Of a stretch of 64,000 nt of DNA, positions 28,541-37,956 are shown one piece after another; position 1 is the stretch's first letter; each line of letters begins with the position of its first letter. A program made the translations under genes and the position numbers. The notes under the pieces were generated by a model. It saw only the letters and a list, made by a program, of their open reading frames with translations. It was not told the DNA's origin and searched no databases. The DNA comes from Streptococcus suis YS56 (GTDB taxonomy: Bacteria > Bacillota > Bacilli > Lactobacillales > Streptococcaceae): contig NZ_ALMY01000069.1 in the NCBI RefSeq assembly GCF_000440115.1, positions 1-64,000 on the forward strand, given 5' to 3'.

Positions 28541-30886
28541 TTAAGCTTGGCTTGAAACTTCTGCAGCGTGGTCGTCCATTGAAAGCACTTCGTGGAAGAC
28601 ACGTTGAGTCAATTCAGTTTTTTGCTCTTTAGTGAGGTATTTAGTGTTTACGCAGTATCCAGAGATACGAACGATAACATCTTCACCTGCCATAATCTTG
28701 TCATAAACATCGTTCAAGTCCATAACGTTCAAGTTCACGTGCTGACCACCTTGCTCGAAGTATCCGTCAAGGATGGTTACCAAGTTTGCAACTTGCTCAT
28801 CGAAGGTCTTACCAAGAGCTTTTGGAGAAACCTGAGTTGTCAATGAGATACCGTCGTTGGCATGTTTGAAGTTAAGTTTAGAAAGAGTATTCAAGTTTTG
28901 CAACCAACCACCGCGAGATTTAGAAGTTGGGTTGGCACCTGGTGGGAAGAATTCTACTTTAGAAGTGTTGACAGAGCCGTCTTCGTTGAGGAATACACCA
29001 CGGTGAACTGGTGAGTTAGCTGTTTGTTTAGAGTAAGCAACGTTTGAAGTGATGGTCAAGATAGACACAGTTGCTTCAGCATTCTTGTACAATTTGTGTT
29101 TGTTCAAACGAGTGAAGAATGCTTCCATGAGCCATTTCGCAATGTCATCTACACGGTCGTCGTCTTCACCATAACGTGGGAAGTCGCCAGTTACTTCGTA
29201 ATCGTAGATGAAGCCATCTTCGTCACGGATTGGTTTCACTTGTGCGTACTTGATAGCTGACAAGGAGTCAACAGTGTTTGCAAAACCACAGATACCGAAG
29301 CCCATGTTAGCACGAAGGTGAGTTGGCAAGAATGCCATTTGAACTGCTTCATAGTTGTACTTGTCAGTCATGTAGTGGATGATGTTCATAGCATCTACAT
29401 AAGTGTCAGTCAACCAGTCAAGGGCTTTTTCAAAGTTGGCAATAACTTGATCGTAGTCAAAGATTTCAGAAGTATTTGGTTCAACACCATCGAAGACTTT
29501 GTAATCTTTGTGAACATCGTCGTAGCCGTTGTTCCAGCTTGAAAGAAGAGCTTTAAGAACGTTAACACGAGCACCGAAGTACTGAATGTTGTGGCGTTGG
29601 TCTTCACTTTCTGGGTCAAGTGGTGACACACAGCAAGAGATACATGACATTTCACCATAACCATCTTTGGCCATTGTAGTTACACCTTCGTATTGGATAG
29701 AAGAGTGTTTGTGGCTCATTGCCATACAGTAGCGACGGAATGCGTATGGAAGTTGGTCAGACCAAAGAACTGTCAAGTTTGGTTCTGGAGAGTTACCGAT
29801 GTTGTCAAGTGTGTTCAAGAAACGGTAGTCCATCTTGGTAACACGGTGACGACCATCGTTACCCATACCTGCCATAGATGTTGTAAGGAAAGTAGGGTCA
29901 CCAGAGTAGATTTCGTCAAAGGCTTTTGTACGAGCGAATTTCACTGTACGAAGTTTCAATACAAAGTCATCAACAAATTCTTGGATTTCAGATTCAGTAA
30001 ATGTACCACGAGCCAAGTCACGTTCTGCGTAGATATCAAGAACGATTGGCACACGGCCAAGAGAAGTTGCTGCACCGTTGATAACACGACATACTGCCAT
30101 GAAGGCGATGTTTGTCCATTGGATCGCTTCTTTGGTGTTCATCGCAGGTTTGCGCACATCAACACCGTAGTGATCACCTAAGCGTACAACTTGTTGCAAT
30201 GCTTGGTATTGAAGGTTGATTTCTTCACGAAGACGGATTGATTCTTCGTCGATTTCAGTAATCGCATTCCAGTCAGCTACTTTTTCTTCCATCAAGTAGT
30301 CAGCACCGTAGAGGGCCAAACGTGCGTACATACCGATGATACGGCCACGTGAGTAAGCATCTGGAAGACCAGAAACGTGGTGTGAGTGACGAGCGCGACG
30401 GATATCAGCTGTATAAGCACGGAAGATACCATCGTTTACAGTTGTTGCGTGTTTTGTGTAGATTTCATGAAGAAGTGGATCTGGAGTGTAGCCATTCTCG
30501 ATAAGAGTTGTTTCGGCCATACGAATTCCACCACGTGGCATGAAATTGAGTTTGAAGAGCTCATCGTTTTGGATACCGAAGATGAGTTCGTTCTCTTTAT
30601 CGATGAAACCTGCTGGAATATCAGCGATTGAAGTAGCGCGATCTACGTCCATTGGGAAGCGAGTCGCTTCGTAGCCAGCCTTTGTTTCTTCGATGATTTT
30701 TTTGATATGAAGTGAACGCTCAGTTGGGCCTGCGAGGAAGCTTTCATCTCCATCGTATGGCGTGTAGTTAGCTTGAACAAAGCGTGTTACGCTAGCTTTA
30801 TCCTGCCAATCTGTACCTTTGAAGCCTTCCCAGGCTTGGGCGAAAATGTCTTCAGTTACATTTTTTGTTTTAACTTTTGTTGACAT
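28541..30886 (-). CDS. pflB: Formate acetyltransferase (pyruvate formate-lyase)
   Basis: A 781-residue glycyl-radical enzyme. The two active-site cysteines are adjacent in [13 protein letters not shown] (about residue 420). The radical glycine lies in [10 protein letters not shown] near residue 750, where many homologues have RVSGYAV; the Cys variant is usual in streptococci. It converts pyruvate and CoA to acetyl-CoA and formate in anaerobic mixed-acid fermentation and needs an activating enzyme not encoded nearby. The GGAGAACC ribosome site lies upstream, and a cre-containing promoter is at 30933-30961. Confidence 0.97.
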   Translation of the reverse strand: MSTKVKTKNVTEDIFAQAWEGFKGTDWQDKASVTRFVQANYTPYDGDESFLAGPTERSLHIKKIIEETKAGYEATRFPMDVDRATSIADIPAGFIDKENELIFGIQNDELFKLNFMPRGGIRMAETTLIENGYTPDPLLHEIYTKHATTVNDGIFRAYTADIRRARHSHHVSGLPDAYSRGRIIGMYARLALYGADYLMEEKVADWNAITEIDEESIRLREEINLQYQALQQVVRLGDHYGVDVRKPAMNTKEAIQWTNIAFMAVCRVINGAATSLGRVPIVLDIYAERDLARGTFTESEIQEFVDDFVLKLRTVKFARTKAFDEIYSGDPTFLTTSMAGMGNDGRHRVTKMDYRFLNTLDNIGNSPEPNLTVLWSDQLPYAFRRYCMAMSHKHSSIQYEGVTTMAKDGYGEMSCISCCVSPLDPESEDQRHNIQYFGARVNVLKALLSSWNNGYDDVHKDYKVFDGVEPNTSEIFDYDQVIANFEKALDWLTDTYVDAMNIIHYMTDKYNYEAVQMAFLPTHLRANMGFGICGFANTVDSLSAIKYAQVKPIRDEDGFIYDYEVTGDFPRYGEDDDRVDDIAKWLMEAFFTRLNKHKLYKNAEATVSILTITSNVAYSKQTANSPVHRGVFLNEDGSVNTSKVEFFPPGANPTSKSRGGWLQNLNTLSKLNFKHANDGISLTTQVSPKALGKTFDEQVANLVTILDGYFEQGGQHVNLNVMDLNDVYDKIMAGEDVIVRISGYCVNTKYLTKEQKTELTQRVFHEVLSMDDHAAEVSSQA

Positions 30887-30932
30887 GAGGGTTCTCCTTT
30901 TAAATGTTTTGGTCTTTTACCAACATAGACAT

Positions 30933-30961
30933 ATTATACCATTTGAAAGCACTTTCCACAA
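30933..30961 (-). promoter_or_regulatory. pflB promoter with overlapping CcpA cre site
   Basis: On the minus strand TTGTGG and TATAAT are spaced by 17 bp. Within the spacer, GGAAAGTGCTTTCA (30944-30957) matches the palindromic cre ideal TGAAAGCGCTTTCA at 12 of 14 positions. Catabolite control of pflB by CcpA is known in streptococci; binding at this site is inferred. Confidence 0.72.
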
Positions 30962-31163
30962 GATAAAAATGCCTGAAAATTAATTGAAAATAGTTTCAAG
31001 TAAAATGAAAACAAATAGAAAATATTTATTACTAATTTCACGAAAAAATTGTTCGACAAGGTCTTTTCTACTGAGTAGAATAATGAGTGAGATTTACAAA
31101 CTGTCACTTCTGTCGATTTGATGTATAATAGTGCTATTGACGTTTCAGCAGAAAGGAGTAGCC

Positions 31164-32258
31164 ATGTTGATTTTTCCGCTGATCAATGACTTATCTCGAA
31201 AAATTATTCATGTAGACATGGATGCTTTTTTTGCTGCCATTGAGGTCAGAGATAATCCTGATTTAAAAGGTAAACCTGTTATTATTGGGGCGGATCCGAG
31301 GTTGTCTGGCGGTCGGGGAGTCGTGTCTACCTGTAGCTATGAGGCGCGTGCCTTTGGTATTCATTCGGCCATGTCCTCCAAGGAGGCCTATGAACGTTGT
31401 CCTCAGGCGATTTTCATTTCTGGGAACTATGAAAAATACCAGGAAGTTGGGCGACAGGTTCGAGAAGTTTTCCATCGCTATACGGATCTAGTGGAGCCCA
31501 TGTCCATTGACGAGGCCTATCTGGATGTGACGGAAAATAAGCTGGGAATCGGGTCAGCAGTCAAAATCGCAAAACTCATTCAATACGACATTTGGAATAA
31601 ACTCCATTTGACAGCCTCTGCAGGTGTTTCTTATAATAAATTCCTAGCCAAAATTGCCTCAGATATGGAAAAACCGCACGGCTTGACCTTGATTTTGCCA
31701 GAGGATGCTATTGAAGTATTAGCTTCCCTGCCTGTTGACAAATTCCACGGTGTCGGTAAGAAAACGGTGGAACGTCTGCATGAGATGGGAGTTTTTACAG
31801 GGAAGGATTTGCTAGATGTGCCAGAGATGACCTTGATTGATACATTTGGTCGTTTTGGCTATGATTTGTATCGGAAGGCCAGGGGCATTTCAAATAGTCC
31901 AGTCAAACCAAATCGAGTGCGCAAGTCTATCGGTAAGGAAAGAACCTACCGCAAGCTCCTTTATCGTGATGAAGATGTGATGAAAGAACTGGTCAGTCTT
32001 TGCAAACGGGTTGAAGCTAGTTTGGTCAGAAATGAAAAAAAGGGCAGGACCATTGTCTTGAAGGTTCGTTATGGAGATTTTTCGACCTTGACAAAACGGC
32101 ATAGTTTGGAAGAAGCTACGGATCAAGTGGATGTGATTGAAAGAGAAGTTCGGCAACTATTTGAAGAGGTTGGGCAGGCTGAAAAAGGGATCCGCTTATT
32201 AGGGGTGACCGTTACCAATTTCATGGAAGGAGATAATCAAATTGCAAATATCGAGTAG
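31164..32258 (+). CDS. dinB: DNA polymerase IV (Y family)
   Basis: A 364-residue translesion polymerase. The catalytic [12 protein letters not shown] is at the N-terminus (metal-binding Asp), and [12 protein letters not shown] carries the second acidic pair (about residue 112). [21 protein letters not shown] and the HhH region [15 protein letters not shown] follow, with the little-finger domain at the end. The ATG at 31164 is chosen over an upstream in-frame codon for its AAAGGAG site. The last codons overlap the start of the Rrf2 regulator gene. The C-terminus lacks an obvious clamp-binding pentapeptide. Confidence 0.95.
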   Translation: MLIFPLINDLSRKIIHVDMDAFFAAIEVRDNPDLKGKPVIIGADPRLSGGRGVVSTCSYEARAFGIHSAMSSKEAYERCPQAIFISGNYEKYQEVGRQVREVFHRYTDLVEPMSIDEAYLDVTENKLGIGSAVKIAKLIQYDIWNKLHLTASAGVSYNKFLAKIASDMEKPHGLTLILPEDAIEVLASLPVDKFHGVGKKTVERLHEMGVFTGKDLLDVPEMTLIDTFGRFGYDLYRKARGISNSPVKPNRVRKSIGKERTYRKLLYRDEDVMKELVSLCKRVEASLVRNEKKGRTIVLKVRYGDFSTLTKRHSLEEATDQVDVIEREVRQLFEEVGQAEKGIRLLGVTVTNFMEGDNQIANIE

Positions 32259-32661
32259 ATTTACCATTGCCAGCCATATTTTGGTCTTGCTGGCCTTGGA
32301 GGGAGAAAAGGAAAAACAGACCAGCACCAGCATAGCAGGTAGTGTCGGAGTCAATCCTGTTATTATCCGCAACATTCTGGCTCAGCTCAAAGAGGCTGAC
32401 TTGGTTCAAGTGGCGCGTGGAGTTGGTGGAGCCCGCTTGGCACAGGCTCCAGACCAGATTACTCTCCTTCATGTTTATCAGGCTGTGGAGTTGTTTGGAG
32501 AAAAAGGCCAACTCTTCGGCTTTCATGAGCAGCCCAATCCAAACTGTCAGGTAGGCCGAAATATTCATCCTCTACTAGATAGCCGTTTGGAAAATGCCCA
32601 GTCCGCTTTGGAAAGAGAGTTGGGACAAACGACCATAGCTGATTTATTGGCAGAATTGTAG
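32242..32661 (+). CDS. Rrf2 family transcriptional regulator
   Basis: A 139-residue regulator starting [18 protein letters not shown] from a TTG codon, with AAGGAG nine bases upstream inside the dinB 3' end. The N-terminal winged HTH includes [27 protein letters not shown] single Cys (PNCQVG) is present rather than the three-Cys cluster of iron-sulfur Rrf2 sensors, so this one probably senses something else; NsrR/IscR-like cluster binding is unlikely. The next gene has an inverted repeat over its promoter that could be its operator. Confidence 0.88.
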   Translation: MQISSRFTIASHILVLLALEGEKEKQTSTSIAGSVGVNPVIIRNILAQLKEADLVQVARGVGGARLAQAPDQITLLHVYQAVELFGEKGQLFGFHEQPNPNCQVGRNIHPLLDSRLENAQSALERELGQTTIADLLAEL

Positions 32662-32711
32662 CTATATTTTCAAGAAAAGTCATCTTTATGATGATTTTTT
32701 TAATTTTTTTA

Positions 32712-32777
32712 GTTGTAATGATTGACATTACAACACAATAGAGTTATACTACATATTGTAAATATAAACATTACAAC
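32712..32777 (+). promoter_or_regulatory. Promoter with inverted-repeat operator before the NAD(P)-binding protein gene
   Basis: TTGACA (32722-32727) and TATACT (32745-32750) are spaced by 17 bp. The perfect dyad GTTGTAATG-N5-CATTACAAC (32712-32720 and 32726-32734) covers the -35 box, and a third half-site CATTACAAC lies at 32769-32777 just before the ribosome site. This layout fits repression of the downstream gene. Confidence 0.8.
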
Positions 32778-32798
32778 GAAATAAGTGAGGTATACAAT

Positions 32799-33425
32799 AT
32801 GAAATTAGCAATTATCGCAGCCAACGGTCAAGCAGGTCAAGCTATTGCCAAGGAAGCAGTAGAGCGTGGTCATCAGGTGACGGCCATTGTTCGTTCTGAA
32901 AATAAGAGTGCGGCCCAAGAAGTAATCCAAAAAGACGCTTTGGATTTGACCAAGGAAGACTTGGCGGGATTTGATGTGGTGGTCAATGCCTTTGGTGCTT
33001 GGACGCCAGAAACCTTGCCAGGTCACAGTCGATTGGCTGAGCATCTAGCAACCATCCTTGCTGATAGTCCAACTCGTCTCTTGGTGGTTGGTGGTGCAGG
33101 TAGTCTTTATTTAGACGAGAGCCAGACAGTTATGTTGAAAGATACACCAGATTTCCCTTCGGAATACCTACCAATCGCTGAGGCTATGGGTGCTGGTCTA
33201 GACCTCTATCGTCAGGCAACAGCAATCAACTGGACCTATATCAGCCCAGCAGCCGATTTTGATGCGAAAGGTCCAAAGACAGGTGCCTATACCCTTGCTG
33301 GTGAGGTCTTCCAAGTCAATGCTCAAGGTCAAAGCTATATCAGTTACGCTGACTATGCAGTGGCTCTAGTTGACATTGCTGAAAAAGGTGGTTACAAGCA
33401 AGAACGTATTTCTGTATTTGCATAA
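32799..33425 (+). CDS. NAD(P)H-binding SDR-like protein (YwnB/NADH-flavin reductase family)
   Basis: A 208-residue atypical short-chain dehydrogenase. The N-terminal Rossmann motif is IIAANGQAGQAIAKEAVERGH, an uncommon form of GxxGxxG. VVNAFGAW and LLVVGGAGSLYLDE strands follow. Members bind NAD(P) and are linked to flavin reduction or stress, without a fixed substrate. The gene follows an Rrf2 regulator and carries an operator over its promoter, so it is probably stress- or quinone-inducible. Confidence 0.85.
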   Translation: MKLAIIAANGQAGQAIAKEAVERGHQVTAIVRSENKSAAQEVIQKDALDLTKEDLAGFDVVVNAFGAWTPETLPGHSRLAEHLATILADSPTRLLVVGGAGSLYLDESQTVMLKDTPDFPSEYLPIAEAMGAGLDLYRQATAINWTYISPAADFDAKGPKTGAYTLAGEVFQVNAQGQSYISYADYAVALVDIAEKGGYKQERISVFA

Positions 33426-33438
33426 ACATAAAATGGTC

Positions 33439-33478
33439 CAAAAGATAGTTCCGTCTTGGAATTATCTTTTTATTTTTC
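33439..33478 (+). terminator. Terminator after the NAD(P)-binding protein gene
   Basis: AAAGATA-TTCC and GGAA-TATCTTT arms pair around GTCTT with a T-rich tract following. Confidence 0.8.
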
Positions 33479-33525
33479 TTGATATATAGTATAATAATAT
33501 AAACAAAACCAAAAAGGAGACCAAC

Positions 33526-34446
33526 ATGATTCACTTGATTTGTCCTAATCCAGCCCTAGATCGCACCTTGCTTGTGGAGAAGATTGAAAAGAACATTCCC
33601 CTCCGTCCGACAGAGGTCAGGGATTATCCCGGTGGCAAGAGCTTCAACGTAGCCTATGCCCTTCGTGAAAACGGCGTGACCGATTATACCATTCATACTA
33701 TTTTGGGTGGGCAGATTGGTCGCTATATCCAAGATCTCAATGTCCAAAAGGGAAATCATTTACAGGTGGTTGAAAATGACCAGAATACTCGAACCTGCAA
33801 TATCTATGTGGAAACTAGTACAGGTGATGTGGTGCTCTTCTATGAAAAAGGCTTTGAACTGACAGAGGACCTGCTCAATCAATATACCCAGCAGATTGAA
33901 AAGAGCCTGCAGGATGGCGACATCCTAGTCTTTTCAGGTAGTCTTATGAAGGGCATGCCTGACGACTATATCCAGCGGTTTATTGAAAAATACCCAGAGG
34001 TTCTGACCATAGTGGACACCAGTGGACCAGCTTTACGCGCAGCTTATCAAGCACGCCCAGCCCTGATTAAAATCAATAATGAGGAGCTCAAGGACATCTA
34101 TCCAGAGCTAGATGAAGAAAGTCCAGAGGATATTTTGCGGATATTAAAAGAAGTCACGCCGCATGAAAATATCATCATTACCATGGGTAGTAAGGGTAGT
34201 CTGGCCAAAATTGGTCATCGTTTCTTCCGTATCCAGTCGCCTAAGAAAGAAACTCGAAATCCGATTGCGGCAGGGGATTTCTATCTTGGTTTATTGGTTA
34301 AGGGCATCAGCCAAGGGCAAGAACCCGAAATCTTCTTGAAAGAAGCGGCAGCCTTTGCGACAGCCAATTGTTTGAATTATTTTCCAGAGGTATTGTCTGA
34401 ACAGTTTGAAGCGATTGTAGATACAATATTACTAGAGGAACTGTAG
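33526..34446 (+). CDS. PfkB family carbohydrate kinase (1-phosphofructokinase/tagatose-6-phosphate kinase type)
   Basis: A 306-residue sugar kinase. The N-terminal ICPNPALDRTLLVE and YPGGKSFNVAYALRENG segments are typical of the LacC/FruK branch. The C-terminal TRNPIAAGDFYLGLLVKG stands for the anion-hole DTxGAGD motif, with AAGD keeping the catalytic Asp. No PTS or lac gene is adjacent, so the substrate is not determined. GGAGACC precedes the ATG. Confidence 0.88.
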   Translation: MIHLICPNPALDRTLLVEKIEKNIPLRPTEVRDYPGGKSFNVAYALRENGVTDYTIHTILGGQIGRYIQDLNVQKGNHLQVVENDQNTRTCNIYVETSTGDVVLFYEKGFELTEDLLNQYTQQIEKSLQDGDILVFSGSLMKGMPDDYIQRFIEKYPEVLTIVDTSGPALRAAYQARPALIKINNEELKDIYPELDEESPEDILRILKEVTPHENIIITMGSKGSLAKIGHRFFRIQSPKKETRNPIAAGDFYLGLLVKGISQGQEPEIFLKEAAAFATANCLNYFPEVLSEQFEAIVDTILLEEL

Positions 34447-34492
34447 TATTGTATCCCCTTACTCATCGTGCTATAATGGCAAGGAGAAAAAG

Positions 34493-35131
34493 GTGAGATG
34501 GGGGATGGTAGTGGAACAGTTGACGGTTCTTTACCAAAATTTAAAACGGCGATATGGTGAATTTCACTGGTGGAACGATGAAAATCCCATAAAGGATTTG
34601 GTATCTATGATTCTTATTCAGCAAACAACGGAAGCAAATGCCGAGCGTGCTTTAGAACAGTTGGAGGGACGGTTGACAATTCATTCGCTTTTAGAGATGC
34701 CTGTGGAGGATTTACAAGAATGCGTTCGCCCAGCAGGATTCTTCAAGCAAAAATCACTCTACATTCGGTCAGTGGTTGAGTGGGCCAATCAGTTCGATGG
34801 AGATTTTTCTCGCCTAGATAGTGTTGAGACAGCAGTACTCCGAAAAGAGCTGCTGAGCTTGAAGGGGGTTGGCAATGAAACTGCGGATGTTATTTTGCTC
34901 TATTTGTGTCGAAGAAGTGTTTTTGTGGCGGATCAATATGCTCTTCGACTATTTAATCGGTTAGGACTTAGTCAGTCTAAGGATTATTTGAGTTTGAGAC
35001 AGGAATTTACAGAGCAGATAAAAGATTGGTCAGTAAAAGACGCTCAGGAGCTTCATGCACTGATTGATGAACATGGCAAGCAGTTCAGATTAACAAAGGG
35101 GCAGCTTGATGAATCATGGTTGATGATATAG
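34493..35131 (+). CDS. HhH-GPD (endonuclease III-like) DNA repair protein
   Basis: A 212-residue protein of the HhH-GPD base-excision family. The hairpin-helix-hairpin is LKGVGNETADVILLYL (about residue 125) and the catalytic Asp is in VFVADQYALRLFNRLGL. The position of the lyase Lys of endonuclease III (RKTAN) is Glu here, and no C-terminal four-cysteine cluster is present. It is therefore closer to the endonuclease III-related or MIG-like branch and probably a glycosylase without classical lyase chemistry. Start GTG at 34493 follows AAGGAG; an ATG at 34505 is the alternative. Confidence 0.82.
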   Translation: MRWGMVVEQLTVLYQNLKRRYGEFHWWNDENPIKDLVSMILIQQTTEANAERALEQLEGRLTIHSLLEMPVEDLQECVRPAGFFKQKSLYIRSVVEWANQFDGDFSRLDSVETAVLRKELLSLKGVGNETADVILLYLCRRSVFVADQYALRLFNRLGLSQSKDYLSLRQEFTEQIKDWSVKDAQELHALIDEHGKQFRLTKGQLDESWLMI

Positions 35132-35133
35132 TC

Positions 35134-35238
35134 ATACTCTTCGAAAATCAAAATCAGACGTTGTTGACTTGATTTGATGAACTTCAGTTCTATCTGCATC
35201 TGCGTCGCCTAGCCTGATTTTGATTTTCATTGAGTATC
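35134..35238 (-). repeat. BOX-type element (boxA-boxC, short form)
   Basis: The ends are CATACTCTTCGAAAATC (boxC side) and GATTTTCATTGAGTATC (boxA side), the terminal sequences of pneumococcal BOX elements in reverse. The centre keeps GTTGACTTGATTTGATGAAC and AGTTCTATCT. It starts 3 bp after the stop codon of the HhH-GPD gene. Confidence 0.82.
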
Positions 35239-35261
35239 AATTAGTGTATCTTTTATTACTA

Positions 35262-35372
35262 CGGAGAGCGAGGAAGTCTTATTTCCGAGTTCAAACACTC
35301 CACTGGACTGATGAAGTAGCCAGCATATCGTTGCCTTGTACTAATAAGCAAACGAAACGACTATAGAAGAGT
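35262..35372 (-). repeat. Mosaic repeat, family 2 copy B
   Basis: Read on the minus strand it runs TATAGTCG..TTTGCTTATTAGTACAAGGCAACGA..CTGG, then CCAGTGGAGTGTTTGAACTCGGAAATAAG. The same order is found at 28280-28465 on the plus strand. It has lost the long central hairpins of copy A. With the adjacent BOX it fills the 272 bp between the HhH-GPD gene and recD2. Confidence 0.6.
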
Positions 35373-35406
35373 AAAACCAGCAAATCTACTGACTTGCTGG
35401 TTTTTA
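35373..35406 (-). terminator. recD2 terminator
   Basis: AAAACCAGCAA and TTGCTGGTTTT arms around TCTACTGAC, overlapping the recD2 stop codon. The sequence is symmetric enough to work in both directions. Confidence 0.78.
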
Positions 35407-37893
35407 TGCTTTAAAAAATTTTTCAATATCTGCCTGATCTATGCCAATCATAGGGTCGATGGTTAGCAGGTTGTCTACAGTCAAAATATATTCTGTGGGT
35501 TGGGGACTTGTTTTTTCTGGCTGGTCTTGATCAAGAAGGGAGAGTTGTTGGTTGTTTTCTTTGACTACTTTAACCTGTTCTTTTCTGTCTGGCTGTGTAG
35601 GGAGCTGGGTTTGCGTGGTTGTAGCTGTTTTGCTTTCGGCTTTTTCAGCTAAAGCTTCCTTGCTATCCTGCTCTGCCATTTCCCCTTGGAAACGTGGGAC
35701 CAGATAGGTTTTGCGGACGGTGCCGGCGTTTTTGACGGCGTAGTCGAAGGCGGAGATTTCGCCCAGGAGGATGAGCTTACTCTTGGAGCGGGTGATGGCG
35801 GTGTAGACCAGGTTGCGCTGGAGCATACGGTGGCTGGTGCGAGTGATAGGAAGGATAACGACCTGGAACTCGCTGCCTTGGGACTTGTGGATGGACATGG
35901 CATAGGCCAGTGTGATTTTGTACCATTCGTTTCGGGGATAAGTGACCTCGCTACCGTCGAAGTTGATGGTAATCTCGTCCTGCTTGGAGTCGGTGTACTT
36001 GGCAGGCAGGAGGTCGGTAATATAGCCCAAGTCACCATTGAAGACATTGGCTTCGGCGTCGTTGACTAGATGAATGACCCGGTCGCCTTGGCGGAAGGCT
36101 TGCTCATTATGGAGGAATTCTAACTCTCCTTCTGCCAGTGGATTGAGCAGGGCCTGGGTCATGGTGTTGAGTTGGTCAATGCCTGCGGCACCACGGTACA
36201 TGGGAGCGAGGATTTGGACCTCGGTGGCAGGGATACCTGACTTGATGGCTGCGCCGACAATGCGCTCAATCAGGGCTGGAATTTGTTCGTTTTGCGCTTC
36301 AAAATAGGAACGGTCAGCCTTTTTCTCACGGAAATCGCTAGGTAGAGCTCCTTGACGAATCTGGCTGGCTAGGGTAACAATGGTTGAATCGTCGGATTGG
36401 CGGTAGATGCGTTCCAGAGTGATGCTGGGCAGCTTGTCAATTTTCAATAGGTCAGCTAGGACTTGGCCGGGGCTGACAGAAGGTAATTGCTCCGCATCGC
36501 CGACAATCAGAACTTGGGTCTGGGAGGAGATGTTCTGGAAGAGCTGGTTTGCCAACCAAGTATCTACCATAGAAAACTCATCCACGATGATAAAGTCGGC
36601 ATCCAAATAATCATCACGGTAGGATTCTTCCTGTCCTTCTACCAGACCGAGATGGCGGTGGATGGTGGCGGAAGGCAGGCCAGTCAATTCATTCATTCGT
36701 CTGGCTGCTCGTCCAGTTGGGGCGGCAAGGAGGACAGGGCATTCTTCTTTGTTACGTGTCAGGTCAATCTTATGCAAGATGGCATAGACCGCGATAATAC
36801 CGTTGATAACCGTAGTTTTTCCTGTCCCTGGTCCGCCTGTCAGAATGAATAGCGGATTGGTAATGGCTTGGACAATGGCTTCTTTTTGAATGTCATCGTA
36901 GGTCAGGGAAGACATACTTTCCAGCTCTGCTATAGCAGTCTCAACGTCTGCGCGTGGGAAGGGCTTGAAGCCATTTTTTCCCATCAGGCGGGTCAAGTTT
37001 TTATGGATACCATGTTCGGCAAAGTAGAGGCTGTTGTCAAAAATCTTGGTACCTTCTTGCTGTACCTTGTCGTCTGCAATTAGTCCTGTCAACTCGTGAG
37101 CAACTGCGGCAGGGTCCAGTTCTGTATGGCGGGATTTTTCCAGCAGTTCAAGGGTTGCTTCCAGCAAGTCTCTGGCCTCCACATAGGTATCGCCTGTTTC
37201 CATGGAGCGATGAATGAGGCTAAAGAGCATACCTGCCCGAAAGCGTTGGGGGGAATCGCTGGCAATTCCTAGATTTTCCGCAATCCTATCGGCAATGGTA
37301 AAGCCGAGCCCTTGGACATCTTCGACCAGTTGATAGGGATTTTCTTCAATAATCTGAAGTGTTTTTTCCTTATACTGGTCTTGGATTTGAAAGGCCAATT
37401 TATTGGGAATGCCATACTCAGCTAGTTTTGCCAAGATCAGCTCGGTGCCATAATTGAGGCGGAGTTTTTCGACAAATGCCTGCATGTTCTTGCTGGATAG
37501 GCCTGTGATTTGAGTTAGTTTTTCAGGTTCAGCTAAAATCTTATCAATGGTATCTTCGCCGTAGAGTTCAACGATTTTTTCAGCTGTTTTACGTCCAATT
37601 CCTTTGAAATGGTCGCTAGAGAAATACTTAACCAGACCAGCTGAGGTAGGCTTGCTGCGTTCGTAACGCGAAATTTGCAGCTGCTGACCATACTTGGGAT
37701 GGGTGACCAGGTTGCCATAGAAACGATAGTCTTCTCCCTCGATGACATCGGCAATGGTTCCAGTTACGATAATCTCGTAGTCATCATAGTCTGCGTCTGT
37801 CTCCTCGATTTCAAGGAGAAGGATTTTATAAAAATTACTAGGATTTTCAAAAATAATCCGGTCAATAGTGCCGGTAAAATACACTTCGTTCAT
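35404..37893 (-). CDS. recD2: ATP-dependent RecD2-type DNA helicase
   Basis: 829 residues from the ATG at 37893 (a TTG at 37908 is also in frame). An N-terminal OB-like domain and HhH repeats (FKGIGRKTAEKIV, about residue 100; VQGLGFTIADRIA, about 205) precede an SF1B helicase core. The core has Walker A FILTGGPGTGKTTV (about 355), IIVDEFSMVD, ILIVGDAEQLPSVSPG and the C-terminal SIHKSQGSEF motif. RecD2 is a 5'-3' helicase acting in repair and replication without RecBC. The roughly 90-residue C-terminal tail is low-complexity, with QQLSLLDQ resembling a beta-clamp-binding motif. Confidence 0.95.
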   Translation of the reverse strand: MNEVYFTGTIDRIIFENPSNFYKILLLEIEETDADYDDYEIIVTGTIADVIEGEDYRFYGNLVTHPKYGQQLQISRYERSKPTSAGLVKYFSSDHFKGIGRKTAEKIVELYGEDTIDKILAEPEKLTQITGLSSKNMQAFVEKLRLNYGTELILAKLAEYGIPNKLAFQIQDQYKEKTLQIIEENPYQLVEDVQGLGFTIADRIAENLGIASDSPQRFRAGMLFSLIHRSMETGDTYVEARDLLEATLELLEKSRHTELDPAAVAHELTGLIADDKVQQEGTKIFDNSLYFAEHGIHKNLTRLMGKNGFKPFPRADVETAIAELESMSSLTYDDIQKEAIVQAITNPLFILTGGPGTGKTTVINGIIAVYAILHKIDLTRNKEECPVLLAAPTGRAARRMNELTGLPSATIHRHLGLVEGQEESYRDDYLDADFIIVDEFSMVDTWLANQLFQNISSQTQVLIVGDAEQLPSVSPGQVLADLLKIDKLPSITLERIYRQSDDSTIVTLASQIRQGALPSDFREKKADRSYFEAQNEQIPALIERIVGAAIKSGIPATEVQILAPMYRGAAGIDQLNTMTQALLNPLAEGELEFLHNEQAFRQGDRVIHLVNDAEANVFNGDLGYITDLLPAKYTDSKQDEITINFDGSEVTYPRNEWYKITLAYAMSIHKSQGSEFQVVILPITRTSHRMLQRNLVYTAITRSKSKLILLGEISAFDYAVKNAGTVRKTYLVPRFQGEMAEQDSKEALAEKAESKTATTTQTQLPTQPDRKEQVKVVKENNQQLSLLDQDQPEKTSPQPTEYILTVDNLLTIDPMIGIDQADIEKFFKA

Positions 37894-37911
37894 AGAGTTT
37901 ATTTCCAATAA

Positions 37912-37950
37912 TAATGAAAAAGAAGTTTGGAACGGATTGCTCCAAACTTG
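37912..37950 (-). terminator. lepB terminator
   Basis: AAGTTTGGA and TCCAAACTT form a perfect 9-bp stem. On the minus strand it is followed by CTTTTTC. It lies between lepB and recD2, which share a strand, suggesting they are separate or attenuated units. Confidence 0.75.
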
Positions 37951-37956
37951 TTTGTA

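Noticed and set aside
28174-28602. 142-codon minus-strand frame after the CHAP gene
   Set aside because: It runs through repeats, a terminator and the pflB 3' end; composition is not protein-like.
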